Below are positions 8,366-16,774 of a DNA stretch of 64,000 nucleotides, one piece after another. The DNA comes from Paeniglutamicibacter antarcticus (GTDB lineage Bacteria > Actinomycetota > Actinomycetes > Actinomycetales > Micrococcaceae). The notes below the pieces were generated by a model. The model worked only from the letters and a program-made list of their open reading frames with translations. It made no database searches and had not been told where the DNA came from. Made by a program: the position numbers and the translations under genes. Each line of letters opens with the position of its first letter. Positions within the stretch are counted from its first letter, which is position 1. The stretch is taken from positions 186,001 through 250,000 of the forward strand of contig NZ_CZJT01000056.1 in assembly GCF_900010755.1 (NCBI RefSeq), given 5' to 3'.

Positions 8366-9912
8366 TCCCTTTCCTCTCCATGGCCATGCCCGGCCAGGCT
8401 GCCAGCGCACCCGCAAGCAGCCAGCGCAATACCTCTGGCCTTGCCTTTGAAGCGATCGTTGCTTCAATGCTGCCCGTCGATGGGGCAAGCTTGCTCCAGC
8501 CCGGACTTCCGGGTGCTCCAGCCGCCGAAGCGGCAGAAAGCGTGGCGCCAGGAAATTTGGGACATGAAATCCCTGGCGAAGAGCGGCTGGACGCAGGCGT
8601 CGTGAATCAGCTTCCGGCACTCCAAGGTCCTGGAATGTTCACGGCTCCCGCCCCGACCGGCGAAATCCGTGACATGCCCGTTGCGGACCCTGATGCGATA
8701 CAGCAACTGGTTGTTGCGCCAGGACAGGCAGCTGATGCCAGCGTTGCCGGTCTCGTGGTTACGGAACCGCATGCCGAACCGACGGTAACTAAACAAGGCA
8801 GCGCCGACACCGAGGCAAGTGGAGAATTGCAGCCGTCGGGCGTTCACGCTCCGATCCGCAGCGGCGCTTTGAGCTTGAATCAGGCTCCGGCAACCAACCA
8901 CACGCAAACCGGCAGCGTAGCCCCGGTCATCATTCGTGGTCATGAAGCCACTCCAACTCCGGGAACGATCCAGCCCTCGGTAGGAAACCCCATCCGGGAA
9001 ACCAGCTCTGTGTCACTCCAGGCCAGCGCCACCGCTGCGGTGACGGGGGAAATTCCGGCTGCCCTTTCCGTGCCCAACACTTTCGGGGAACCGGTGACCG
9101 CTGCCCGGATTGATGCTGCCGCGGTGCCAACCATCGTTTCGGGCTTGGTAACCGGAGATGCACGGCCCACTCATGGATACCTGCCGTTGACCGCCACGGA
9201 AACACAGGTGCTCACCGATCCTGCCGTATTGCTGGAAATCCCTGTCCCTGGCGCAACCGAGACAGCAACGACGGATGAAGCCCCGGCCATGCTTCAGGCG
9301 CAGACCGTGGAGCCTGAAAACGCCCTGACAGCACCGGCTCATGGTTCCATCTCGACACCGACCGGTGCATTGACACCAGAAGCATCGCCAGCCAACAAAC
9401 TTGGCGTCGAGGCAACCTCTGGCGGCAAGGCACTCGCTGTGGAAAGTGTGGTGTCCAGGGGAGCACAGGAAGTTCCGCTGAACCGGCAGCTGTTGGGCCC
9501 CATTGCCTCCTTGGCAACCGGCCCGCACGGCGATCGGACGTTGAGCATTAATATTGCCCCGGACGCGCTGGGACCTGTCACCGTCAAGGCGCACCTTGGT
9601 TCCGAAGGTCTGCGCGTTGAACTTACGGCTCCCACCGACGCCGGGCGGGATGCCCTGCGGGCCATGCTCCCGGAGTTGCGGCGCGACCTTGCAGCAACCG
9701 GCACCGGAACCGTCAGCATCGGAACCGCCTCGGAGAACGGAAGCAGTTCCGGGGGAGGAAACCCCGACTCGGCAACCGATCAACGGTTCGCAACCCCGGG
9801 ATCCACCCGCCAAGCACAGGCACGAGACCGGGGCGAAATTCCAGTTGAAGGAACCGCTCCTGCGGCCGGTGCAGCACCACAGCAATCAACCCACCTTGAC
9901 GTGATGGCTTAG
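8362..9912 (+). CDS. fliK: Flagellar hook-length control protein FliK
   Basis: FliK measures hook length and triggers the substrate switch at FlhB. The 516-residue product has the usual layout: a long, low-complexity Ala/Pro/Thr/Gly-rich N-terminal part, and a compact Flg_hook domain near residues 390-455 starting LSINIAPDALGPVTVKAHLG. The tail is polar and disordered. The order NlpC-fliK-flgD-flgE supports the call. The FlhB partner in this window carries an unusual cleavage motif. Confidence 0.88.
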   Translation: MIPFLSMAMPGQAASAPASSQRNTSGLAFEAIVASMLPVDGASLLQPGLPGAPAAEAAESVAPGNLGHEIPGEERLDAGVVNQLPALQGPGMFTAPAPTGEIRDMPVADPDAIQQLVVAPGQAADASVAGLVVTEPHAEPTVTKQGSADTEASGELQPSGVHAPIRSGALSLNQAPATNHTQTGSVAPVIIRGHEATPTPGTIQPSVGNPIRETSSVSLQASATAAVTGEIPAALSVPNTFGEPVTAARIDAAAVPTIVSGLVTGDARPTHGYLPLTATETQVLTDPAVLLEIPVPGATETATTDEAPAMLQAQTVEPENALTAPAHGSISTPTGALTPEASPANKLGVEATSGGKALAVESVVSRGAQEVPLNRQLLGPIASLATGPHGDRTLSINIAPDALGPVTVKAHLGSEGLRVELTAPTDAGRDALRAMLPELRRDLAATGTGTVSIGTASENGSSSGGGNPDSATDQRFATPGSTRQAQARDRGEIPVEGTAPAAGAAPQQSTHLDVMA

Positions 9913-9928
9913 GAAGGAAACCAAGACC

Positions 9929-10411
9929 ATGACCATTCCACCCATCGACGTAACCCAATTCGGGTCCGGAAACCAACCCGTCAGAGCCCCCAAGCAGGCA
10001 ATGGACGGGGAAATGTTCATGCACCTGCTGGTCACCCAGTTAGCGAATCAAGACCCGAGCTCGCCCATGGACACCAACGACATGATTGCCCAGACCACCC
10101 AGCTGGCCTCCATGGAAAAGCTGAACATGCTCAGTTCCACACAGGATGTTTCCCTCGCCATTCAACAGCGAACAGCGGTCTCGGCACTGCTCGGCCAACA
10201 AGTTAGCTCCGGCGGAAAGGAACCGATCACTGGCATCGTCACGGCCGTGTCATTTGCCGGCGTTGACCCCGTGGTGACCGTTGACGGCAAACAAATCCCG
10301 TACTCGCAGATTGCTTCAATCGGGGCCGTTTCCAAGGATACTGAACCGCCGGAAGACACCGGCGAAAAACCATTGGAAACCGAGCCTGATCCGGAAACCT
10401 CGCAGGCGTAG
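9929..10411 (+). CDS. flgD: Hook assembly scaffold protein FlgD
   Basis: FlgD caps the growing hook and is discarded later. The N-terminal conserved block is clear: MHLLVTQLANQDPSSPMDTN followed by a run of Gln/Thr/Ala residues up to about residue 70. The 160-residue product is shorter than enterobacterial FlgD and lacks most of the C-terminal Ig-like part, as is common in Gram-positives. The ribosome site AGGAAGG lies 8-14 bases before ATG 9929. Confidence 0.93.
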   Translation: MTIPPIDVTQFGSGNQPVRAPKQAMDGEMFMHLLVTQLANQDPSSPMDTNDMIAQTTQLASMEKLNMLSSTQDVSLAIQQRTAVSALLGQQVSSGGKEPITGIVTAVSFAGVDPVVTVDGKQIPYSQIASIGAVSKDTEPPEDTGEKPLETEPDPETSQA

Positions 10412-10482
10412 CACTGCATTTTTTGCAACATCATTTTCCAGCCAACCAATTGTCCACGCATCCGTAGAAAAGGGCCAGCCAC

Positions 10483-11655
10483 ATGCTTCGTTCACTGTAC
10501 TCAGGAATCTCGGGCTTGCGCGCCCACCAGACAATGCTTGACACCACCGGCAACAACATTGCCAACGTCAACACCGCGGGCTTCAAGTCCTCATCCGTCC
10601 AGTTCCAGGACACCCTGTCCCAGATGACCCAGGGCGCAACCACCCCCGGTGCCAACGCCGGCGGCCGCAACCCCGCCCAAATTGGTTTGGGTGTCCAGGT
10701 TGCCGGCATTAGCACGAACTTCGGCCAGGGCTCGGCCCAGAACACCGGTCGGTCCTCGGACATGATGATCGCCGGAGACGGATTCTTCATCACCCGCAAC
10801 GGCGGGGCCACCACGTTGACCCGAGCCGGCGCCTTTGAATTTGACGCCTTGGGCAGGCTCACCAGCCCCAGCGGCGGAATTGTCCAGGGCCGGATGGCCA
10901 ACAACGGAGTCATGCCCAACGGTGGCGCATTGACGGATATTTCCTTGCCCAAGGACCTCGTGGCACCGGGTGTTGGCACGACCACCGCCTCGTTGATCGG
11001 CAACCTGCCCAAGGAAACCGCATTGGGGGAGACGATCGTGCAGGACAAGGAAATCTTCACGGCGGATAGCACCAGTCGTACGATGTCCATGACCTTCACC
11101 CGCACCGCGGGTGGTTGGAGTGTTGCCGCCAATGACGGCGCCGGAGCCACCGGAACCGCCAACCTGACCCTGGCAGCGAATGGGACGCTCAACGGCGGAA
11201 CCATGAATGTCGGCGGTGTGGCAGTGGACCTCAGCAAGGTCACCGGGTATGCGGGCCTGAAGACGGTCTCCATCAGTGAACAGAACGGCAGGTCCGCGGG
11301 CACCCTTGAGTCCTACACGCTGGGCTCGGATGGCACGCTCACCGGCACGTTCTCCAACGGTGCCCAGCAGGCAATTGCACAGATCATCCTGGGTTCCGTC
11401 GCAAACCCTTCAGGCCTGCAGAAGGCCGGAGGATCCAGCTACACCGTCACGGCAAACTCCGGCGGCGTCGACTACGCTGCACCGGGTTCCACGGGCATGG
11501 GCGAAATAGCCGGCGGCATGCTGGAAATGTCCAACGTTGACCTTTCCCAGGAATTCACCAACTTGATTGTTGCCCAGCGTGGTTTCCAGGCCAACGCCCG
11601 CATCATCACCACCAGCGACGAGGTCCTGCAGGAACTGGCAAGTCTGAAGCGCTAA
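10483..11655 (+). CDS. flgE: Flagellar hook protein FlgE
   Basis: FlgE polymerises into the hook. The 390-residue product has the axial N-terminal block (LRSLYSGISGLRAHQTMLDT, then TGNNIANVNTAGFK). The middle hook domains follow, and the C-terminal block is around LIVAQRGFQANARIITTSDE. It follows flgD, matching the hook assembly order. A 71-base gap separates it from flgD. A perfect 19-bp hairpin 11 bases after the stop probably ends or stabilises the transcript. Confidence 0.94.
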   Translation: MLRSLYSGISGLRAHQTMLDTTGNNIANVNTAGFKSSSVQFQDTLSQMTQGATTPGANAGGRNPAQIGLGVQVAGISTNFGQGSAQNTGRSSDMMIAGDGFFITRNGGATTLTRAGAFEFDALGRLTSPSGGIVQGRMANNGVMPNGGALTDISLPKDLVAPGVGTTTASLIGNLPKETALGETIVQDKEIFTADSTSRTMSMTFTRTAGGWSVAANDGAGATGTANLTLAANGTLNGGTMNVGGVAVDLSKVTGYAGLKTVSISEQNGRSAGTLESYTLGSDGTLTGTFSNGAQQAIAQIILGSVANPSGLQKAGGSSYTVTANSGGVDYAAPGSTGMGEIAGGMLEMSNVDLSQEFTNLIVAQRGFQANARIITTSDEVLQELASLKR

Positions 11656-11665
11656 GCCGCAAAAG

Positions 11666-11717
11666 CCAGATACGCCAAAGTCCCTTCCCTTGCCGGAGGG
11701 GACTTTGGCGTATCTGG
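11666..11717 (+). terminator. Perfect 19-bp hairpin after flgE
   Basis: Bases 11666-11684 and 11699-11717 are perfect reverse complements with a 14-base loop. No run of T follows, so this is either a Rho-assisted terminator or an mRNA-stabilising hairpin. It lies between flgE and the new promoter of flbD. Confidence 0.7.
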
Positions 11718-11884
11718 ACGCAAGTAAGCGAGAGGAAAACATGGTGTTTCGGGACGCGGCAACCCATTTCGGGAGCGAGCCCCATGCGAGCGATCCGGTG
11801 TGGCCCGCACAAGGAACCGTGAAGCCCGCCGGCCGAATCTTCCGCGAACCGTTGTGACTTGGACTCCTTGGGGTTGCGGTCAGC

Positions 11885-11911
11885 TAACGTAACATTCCGG
11901 CCTGCCGAGAG
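11885..11911 (+). promoter_or_regulatory. FliA/WhiG-type promoter upstream of flbD-motA-motB
   Basis: TAAC at 11885-11888, 15 bases, then GCCGAGAG at 11904-11911, matching the sigma-28 consensus in 3 of 4 and 6 of 8 positions. It ends 24 bases before the flbD ATG, a normal leader length. The 11718-11884 stretch before it shows no gene. Confidence 0.65.
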
Positions 11912-11935
11912 TGCCCCTATGAAAGGACGGGTCAC

Positions 11936-12172
11936 ATGATCGTTGTTACAAGGCTCAATAAGAGCCGTTTTGCGATTAACCCGGACCTCATTGAACGGAT
12001 CCAGGAAAACCCGGACACCGTTATTGTCATGGTCAACGACGCCAAATACGTGGTGACGGAGTCCATGGACGAGGTCATAGGGCTGGTCGTGAAATACCGT
12101 GCCGCAGTGGTTTCACGTGCGCGCCTGCAAGAACCCGTAGCCCCGCCCTCAGCACCACCTTCGCTTCGATAG
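11936..12172 (+). CDS. FlbD family flagellar protein
   Basis: The 78-residue product begins MIVVTRLNKSRFAINPDLIE and continues with a conserved ENPDTVIVMVNDAKYVV segment, both typical of the small FlbD family of Gram-positive flagellar clusters (unrelated to the Caulobacter regulator). Its role is not known. AAAGGA at 11922-11927 is the ribosome site. It is the first gene of the flbD-motA-motB unit, and in many Firmicutes it likewise lies between flgE and motA. Confidence 0.9.
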   Translation: MIVVTRLNKSRFAINPDLIERIQENPDTVIVMVNDAKYVVTESMDEVIGLVVKYRAAVVSRARLQEPVAPPSAPPSLR

Positions 12173-12184
12173 AGGACACGCTCA

Positions 12185-13006
12185 GTGGATCCCGCAACAA
12201 TCATTGGCCTCCTGCTGGCCTTCGGCGCAATGTTCACCATGCTTTTCATGGAGGGCGCCAGCGTTTCGTCGATTCTTTTGCCAGCGCCCATGATCATTGT
12301 GTTCTTTGGAACCATTGCCGTTGGAATTGCCAGTGGAACCATCAGCGACACCATAATTGCGTTCAAGACCCTTCCCTCGGCTTTCCGCGGCAAGATCACG
12401 CCCGTCACGGAACTGATCTCCCGGTTGGTCCAACTCGCCGAGGTTGCCCGCAAAGACGGGCTGCTTGCTCTCGAGGCCGAAGCCCACGAAACCAAAGACC
12501 CGTTCCTGAGCAGGGCTTTGCAATCCATGGCCGATGGCATCGACGGTGATGAGCTGCGCGACCAGCTCGAAGACGAGATCGCCACGCGCGAACGCACCGA
12601 CGGTATTGCACACAAGTTCTTTTCCACCCTAGGTGGCTACGCACCAACAGTTGGCATCATCGGCACCGTCGTCTCACTGACCCACGTTTTGGAGAACCTT
12701 TCAAAGCCCGACGAGCTCGGGCACATGATTGCAGCAGCCTTTGTGGCAACCCTTTGGGGATTGGTCTCTGCGAACTTCATCTGGCTTCCCATTGGTGCAC
12801 GCCTGCGCCGGCTGTCCGAACTTGAGGTCGAGCGGATGAGCCTTGCCGTTGAGGGATTGCTTGCCATCCAGGCCGGTAGCCAGCCGATCCTGCTCGAGGA
12901 ACGCCTGCGTGCCATGGTTCCGCCACACGAGCTGAAAGCCAAGGGCAAGACGCGGACTGCCAAAACCGAAACCAACGTGCTTAAAGACTTCGGGGAAGCT
13001 GCGTGA
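12185..13006 (+). CDS. motA: Flagellar motor stator protein MotA
   Basis: MotA and MotB form the ion channel that drives rotation. The 273-residue product has four transmembrane stretches (about residues 3-22, 30-52, 150-172 and 184-206). It also has the conserved segments GGYAPTVGIIGTVVSLTHVL and FVATLWGLVSANFIWLPIG with the channel proline. The charged cytoplasmic loop (about residues 75-140) is where FliG is contacted. GTG 12185 starts the gene; its 3' end overlaps motB by 4 bases. Confidence 0.96.
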   Translation: MDPATIIGLLLAFGAMFTMLFMEGASVSSILLPAPMIIVFFGTIAVGIASGTISDTIIAFKTLPSAFRGKITPVTELISRLVQLAEVARKDGLLALEAEAHETKDPFLSRALQSMADGIDGDELRDQLEDEIATRERTDGIAHKFFSTLGGYAPTVGIIGTVVSLTHVLENLSKPDELGHMIAAAFVATLWGLVSANFIWLPIGARLRRLSELEVERMSLAVEGLLAIQAGSQPILLEERLRAMVPPHELKAKGKTRTAKTETNVLKDFGEAA

Positions 13007-13815
13007 GTTCACGGCGCGGATCGCGGCGGGGCCGCAAGGCCCCGGACGAACACCACGGTCCGGACGAGCGCTGGATGGCCTCCTACATGGACATGGTCAC
13101 CGTCCTGATGTGCCTGTTCATCGTCCTGTACGCCATGTCCACGGTCGACAACGACAAGTTCGCGGCGCTCAAGAACTCCTTGGCCTCGGGATTTGGCGTT
13201 GAAAGCAGCCAAACCGCCGACACTGCCCAAGGCATTGTGGTGCCACCGGAACTCGTTGGCTCCGAAGGCTTGCTTGCCAGCGCGGAAATAGATGACCAAA
13301 CCAAGAAGAAACTCATGAAGCTGGCGGCTGCCGAGGAAGAGGCGCTCCACGACTTGAAGGTCCGCATCGACCAGCGCCTTGAAAAATCCGGGCACAAGGG
13401 TGCCGCCGACTTCTCAATCAACCAACGCGGACTCACCGTCAGGCTGGTGAGCGCCGAAACGTTCTTCAAGCCCAACAGCGCCGAACTGACCAAGAACGCG
13501 CGGGAAATCATCGACGCGATTGCCCCGGTGCTCGCACCGACCAACAGACATTTTGAAATTGAGGGCTTTGCTGACGAGCTTCGTCCAGTTGACCCGTACC
13601 CCACCAACTGGGAGCTATCGGCCAGCCGTGCCACCGGCGTGCTGCGGGCCATGGTCGAGGACGGGGGAGTGAAGGCGCACAGGATTTCCTCCGTGGGCTA
13701 CGGGGATGCACGTCCCATGAAGGGCACCAAAGACAGGTCGATGAACCGGCGCGTTGACATCGTGGTGCTTTCCAACCAGCCAGAAAACGTCAGGAACCTG
13801 CTGCCCAAGAGTTGA
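13003..13815 (+). CDS. motB: Flagellar motor stator protein MotB
   Basis: MotB anchors the stator to peptidoglycan. After a basic N-terminus there is one transmembrane helix with the proton-binding Asp in the segment SYMDMVTVLMCLFIVLYAMS (about residues 28-47). A linker follows, and then an OmpA-like peptidoglycan-binding domain (about residues 140-265) with the block LSASRATGVLRAMVEDGG. The 270-residue length is normal. The GTG start overlaps the motA stop. Confidence 0.95.
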   Translation: MSSRRGSRRGRKAPDEHHGPDERWMASYMDMVTVLMCLFIVLYAMSTVDNDKFAALKNSLASGFGVESSQTADTAQGIVVPPELVGSEGLLASAEIDDQTKKKLMKLAAAEEEALHDLKVRIDQRLEKSGHKGAADFSINQRGLTVRLVSAETFFKPNSAELTKNAREIIDAIAPVLAPTNRHFEIEGFADELRPVDPYPTNWELSASRATGVLRAMVEDGGVKAHRISSVGYGDARPMKGTKDRSMNRRVDIVVLSNQPENVRNLLPKS

Positions 13816-13841
13816 TGGCATCACCATGTGGGCACAAACGC

Positions 13842-13873
13842 ATCGACTCCAAACCGGTTGGTTTGGAGTCGAT
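13842..13873. terminator. Bidirectional terminator between motB and the CAP-protein gene
   Basis: A 14-bp perfect stem (13842-13855 with 13860-13873) with a 4-base loop is followed on the + strand by a T-rich stretch. It lies between two converging genes, so it probably serves both. Confidence 0.8.
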
Positions 13874-13905
13874 ACGTTTTCTCTTTGTGCAGCTTTATCG
13901 CTTGT

Positions 13906-16515
13906 CTAGAACTTGAAGCTCCAAGATGCGGCGCCGGATACCTTGTAGGTGGAATTCGCGGCCTTGGCAGTGACCTTGGTGGTCCCGGATTTCTGCTTGT
14001 AGGTGCCCGGTGCAACGGACTTGCCGTTCACCGAGTAGCTGATTCCGGTGGTGGCGCCGATCGTGAGGGTCTTTTTGGTCTTGTTGGCGACCGGAACCCG
14101 TGGTTTGACGGAATTCCGATTGTCGAATTTCCAGGAGGTAGTGCCGATGGTTTTGTAGGATCCGTTGGCTGCCCTGGTGGTGACTGTTCCCTGGCCGGCA
14201 TGTTTGTGCGTTCCGGTCTTGGTGAGCTTGCCGTCGATGTAGTAGCTGGCACCAGTGGTTGCCTTGATGGTGATGGTGTTCTTCGAGGTGTTGAACGTGG
14301 GGGCAGTCGGCTTCACCGCATTGCGGTTGTCGAACGTCCATGAGGCTTTGCCGGTGAGTTTGTAGCTGGAACTTGATGCCTTTGCGGTGACGGTACCCGT
14401 GCCCGAATGGCCCATGTGGACCCCGGCCTTGGTCGGCTTGCCGTTGATCAGGTATGACACTCCTGTACGCGCGGGGATTGCGACCGAGTTTCTTGAGGCA
14501 TTGAACGTGGGTGTGGTCGCGGTGGTGGTTGTGACCTTCTTGCGAAGATCCAAGTCCCACGAGGTGGTGCCCGAGAGCTTGTAGCCTGACCGGGCCTTTG
14601 CGGTGACCTTTACCAGGGTGAAGTTTGATGCGTACGTTCCAGGGACCTTTTTGATCCCGTTGACGAAGTAATCAACTCCGGTCTGCGCTCGAAGCGTGTA
14701 TTTGCCGGTTAAGGCATCGGATGTTGGCCGGGTTGCCTGGACCACGATCATTTTTGGGACGACCGTATGACTCCACGACGTTGTTCCGGAGAGCTTGTAG
14801 CCCTTCTTCGGCTTGGCCACGACAGTGACCTTTGGTTCAGTAACGGCTTGGCTGCCGGGCTGTGCTTTGGTTCCGTTGAGGTAGTAGTCAACCCCGTCCA
14901 CCAGCGGAATGCGAACGCTACGTCCGTCGACATCGAAATGGGGCTCCTCAGGAACTGCCCTGAAGTAGTCGAATTCGTAGGTCCGTGAGGTCTCGCCGAC
15001 AACCAGGTACCCCGGATTCGCTCGAACCGAAATGGTGATTTTGGCTCCGGGGGTCCCCGGGTAGGTGCCCGGTGCGCGGACTATTCCATCGACCAGGTAC
15101 TGGACCCCGGGAAAAACAGGAATCGTGTATTTGACGTCGCCGATGTAGACCCTGGGAACCGGGGGCGTGACGATTTCTCGGTTGAATTGGTAGGACTGCA
15201 CGTATGCGTTGGCATTCGGGATGCTGTGGTTGTCGCTGGCCGGTGCCACTGAAACATTTACGGTTTCACCGAGTGCTGCCGTGTATTTGCCCGGTGCCCG
15301 TTTCTTGCCGTTGACGAGATAGACCGCATTTGGAACGCTGGGGATGACGTAGGTTCTTTTGGCCCTGTCGAAGGTCACCGGCTTGATACCGGTAACCTCG
15401 GTACGCTGGACCATGTCAAATTCCCACGTTTCGTATATGCCTGCAATATAAAGGTCTTGTTCATACTCGGCACGAATCTTGACTGTGAAGGTGACGGGGC
15501 CGGGATTGGCGTAGAACATGCCGTCCCCGACCAACACCCCGTTGGCGTAGTAATCCGCATAGCGGTCGTAGGGGATCCGGAGGCCGAATTTTCCGTCTTC
15601 TACCCAGTAAAAGGGTTTGTACGGCGTGTGCCCTACTAACAGTGTGTCCGGGTAGCGCCATGCTGACCACTCGACCTTTGAGCCGACAACAAATCGATAT
15701 CCGTCCTGCTCGGTGGCCACGACGCTGAAGTTGTTATCATGCGTGGTGTGCTTTCCTGGCACTAAGAACTTTTGGGTGACCCTGTCGTAGTAGCGAGCTC
15801 CTACCTGTTGGGGGACCGTGAAGGTCTTCAGATCGGGAGCAATCGTGACTGCAGCAGGGACTATGCGCAGCAGGCTGTCATTCACCGTGGGAATTGGCGG
15901 CTTCCCGGCGAAGTAATCTTCAGAGGTTTCATGGGTCTTGGGCAGCTGGTCGGCCCTGGCGCGGAAGAACAGCGTGGTGCCGAAAATCCCGTCCATTTTG
16001 TGGTTTGGATCTGCAGGGGTGGTGCGGTAGAAACCAATGCCGAATGAATCCTCCGTTTTGGAGAGCATGGCGGCGTTGTGCGGGGGCGAATTCTTCCATT
16101 GCCAGAAGAGCGCTTGTGGATCGACAGTGGTTCGCTTTGCGATGTTTTCCGAGCGTCGGAAACTGAGCTTCCAGTTCTCCGCGTCGTGCTCTTCGGTGTA
16201 GGTATGTCGGTAGTCCCCTAGTCGGCCCATCCTCTTGGACCAGTTGTAGGCTTCGATGCTTGCCAGCTCGTTGAACTTGAGCGGCGACAGCCCGTGGGCG
16301 GCACGATGGTCGTTCAGCAGCTTCGCGAACTCGTTGATGTCGGCTTCCTGGGCCTTCAAGATTGGATTCACCGGCGAGAGCTTTGCCGCGGCCCGAATTT
16401 CGGGGGAAAGGGGTGCTGCTGCGGATGCTGACGGTGCAGCTGTACCCAGCATGGAGGCCGACAAAATCGCCAACCCCGCCAGGGCAGCGGTGATCTTCCG
16501 GAAACGACTCGGCAT
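13906..16515 (-). CDS. Secreted CAP/SCP-domain protein with about nine tandem repeats
   Basis: The 869-residue product has a signal peptide (AALAGLAILSASMLGTAAPS, cut near residue 33). A CAP domain follows at about residues 60-195, with LNDHRAAHGLSPLKFNELAS and a later NSPPHNAAML motif. After that come about nine degenerate repeats, each marked by an aromatic-x-NG-x4-PG-type turn. The last ones are spaced about 60 residues apart and end SWxFD/K. Bacterial CAP proteins are secreted and often wall-linked, and their activity is unclear. The gene runs against the flagellar genes, where fliL might be expected. AGAGGA before ATG 16515 is the ribosome site. Function here is unknown. Confidence 0.85.
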   Translation of the reverse strand: MPSRFRKITAALAGLAILSASMLGTAAPSASAAAPLSPEIRAAAKLSPVNPILKAQEADINEFAKLLNDHRAAHGLSPLKFNELASIEAYNWSKRMGRLGDYRHTYTEEHDAENWKLSFRRSENIAKRTTVDPQALFWQWKNSPPHNAAMLSKTEDSFGIGFYRTTPADPNHKMDGIFGTTLFFRARADQLPKTHETSEDYFAGKPPIPTVNDSLLRIVPAAVTIAPDLKTFTVPQQVGARYYDRVTQKFLVPGKHTTHDNNFSVVATEQDGYRFVVGSKVEWSAWRYPDTLLVGHTPYKPFYWVEDGKFGLRIPYDRYADYYANGVLVGDGMFYANPGPVTFTVKIRAEYEQDLYIAGIYETWEFDMVQRTEVTGIKPVTFDRAKRTYVIPSVPNAVYLVNGKKRAPGKYTAALGETVNVSVAPASDNHSIPNANAYVQSYQFNREIVTPPVPRVYIGDVKYTIPVFPGVQYLVDGIVRAPGTYPGTPGAKITISVRANPGYLVVGETSRTYEFDYFRAVPEEPHFDVDGRSVRIPLVDGVDYYLNGTKAQPGSQAVTEPKVTVVAKPKKGYKLSGTTSWSHTVVPKMIVVQATRPTSDALTGKYTLRAQTGVDYFVNGIKKVPGTYASNFTLVKVTAKARSGYKLSGTTSWDLDLRKKVTTTTATTPTFNASRNSVAIPARTGVSYLINGKPTKAGVHMGHSGTGTVTAKASSSSYKLTGKASWTFDNRNAVKPTAPTFNTSKNTITIKATTGASYYIDGKLTKTGTHKHAGQGTVTTRAANGSYKTIGTTSWKFDNRNSVKPRVPVANKTKKTLTIGATTGISYSVNGKSVAPGTYKQKSGTTKVTAKAANSTYKVSGAASWSFKF

Positions 16516-16572
16516 CGTGATTTCCTCTTTCCCCAGATGAGTTTGTTCGTTGTTGCTTTGCGAATTGATTCA

Positions 16573-16600
16573 ACTGTACAGACCCTCCAGGAGTTGTCAT
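16573..16600 (-). promoter_or_regulatory. Sigma-A-type promoter of the CAP-protein gene
   Basis: On the minus strand ATGACA (16595-16600), 16 bases, then TACAGT (16573-16578) resemble -35 and -10 boxes. The leader to ATG 16515 would be about 50 bases. The type differs from the FliA-like promoters of the flagellar genes, so the gene may be expressed independently. Confidence 0.5.
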
Positions 16601-16710
16601 TGAACCTTTGACTTGGGCATAGACTTAGCGAGCCGTCGAACCTGGCAAGACCCTTGTACCCGGGAACTATCTTCTGGTCCTTGCCCGCCCGGATTATTTG
16701 GCCATTTGGC

Positions 16711-16737
16711 TAACCGCTCGGCGAGTCCGTCCGATAG
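16711..16737 (+). promoter_or_regulatory. FliA/WhiG-type promoter upstream of fliM
   Basis: TAAC at 16711-16714, 15 bases and TCCGATAG at 16730-16737 match the sigma-28 pattern in 3 of 4 and 6 of 8 positions. It lies 37 bases before ATG 16775, and so favours that start over upstream codons in the same frame. Confidence 0.6.
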
Positions 16738-16774
16738 TGGTGCCAGTGACCCCTCTGTGTGCGGGCAACCAGTG

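Noticed and set aside
9013..9885. 290-codon frame antisense to fliK
   Set aside because: Shadow of the low-complexity fliK frame; composition is not protein-like.
16613..16774. Upstream extension of fliM
   Set aside because: The sequence looks non-coding and contains the FliA-type promoter, so the long start was not used.
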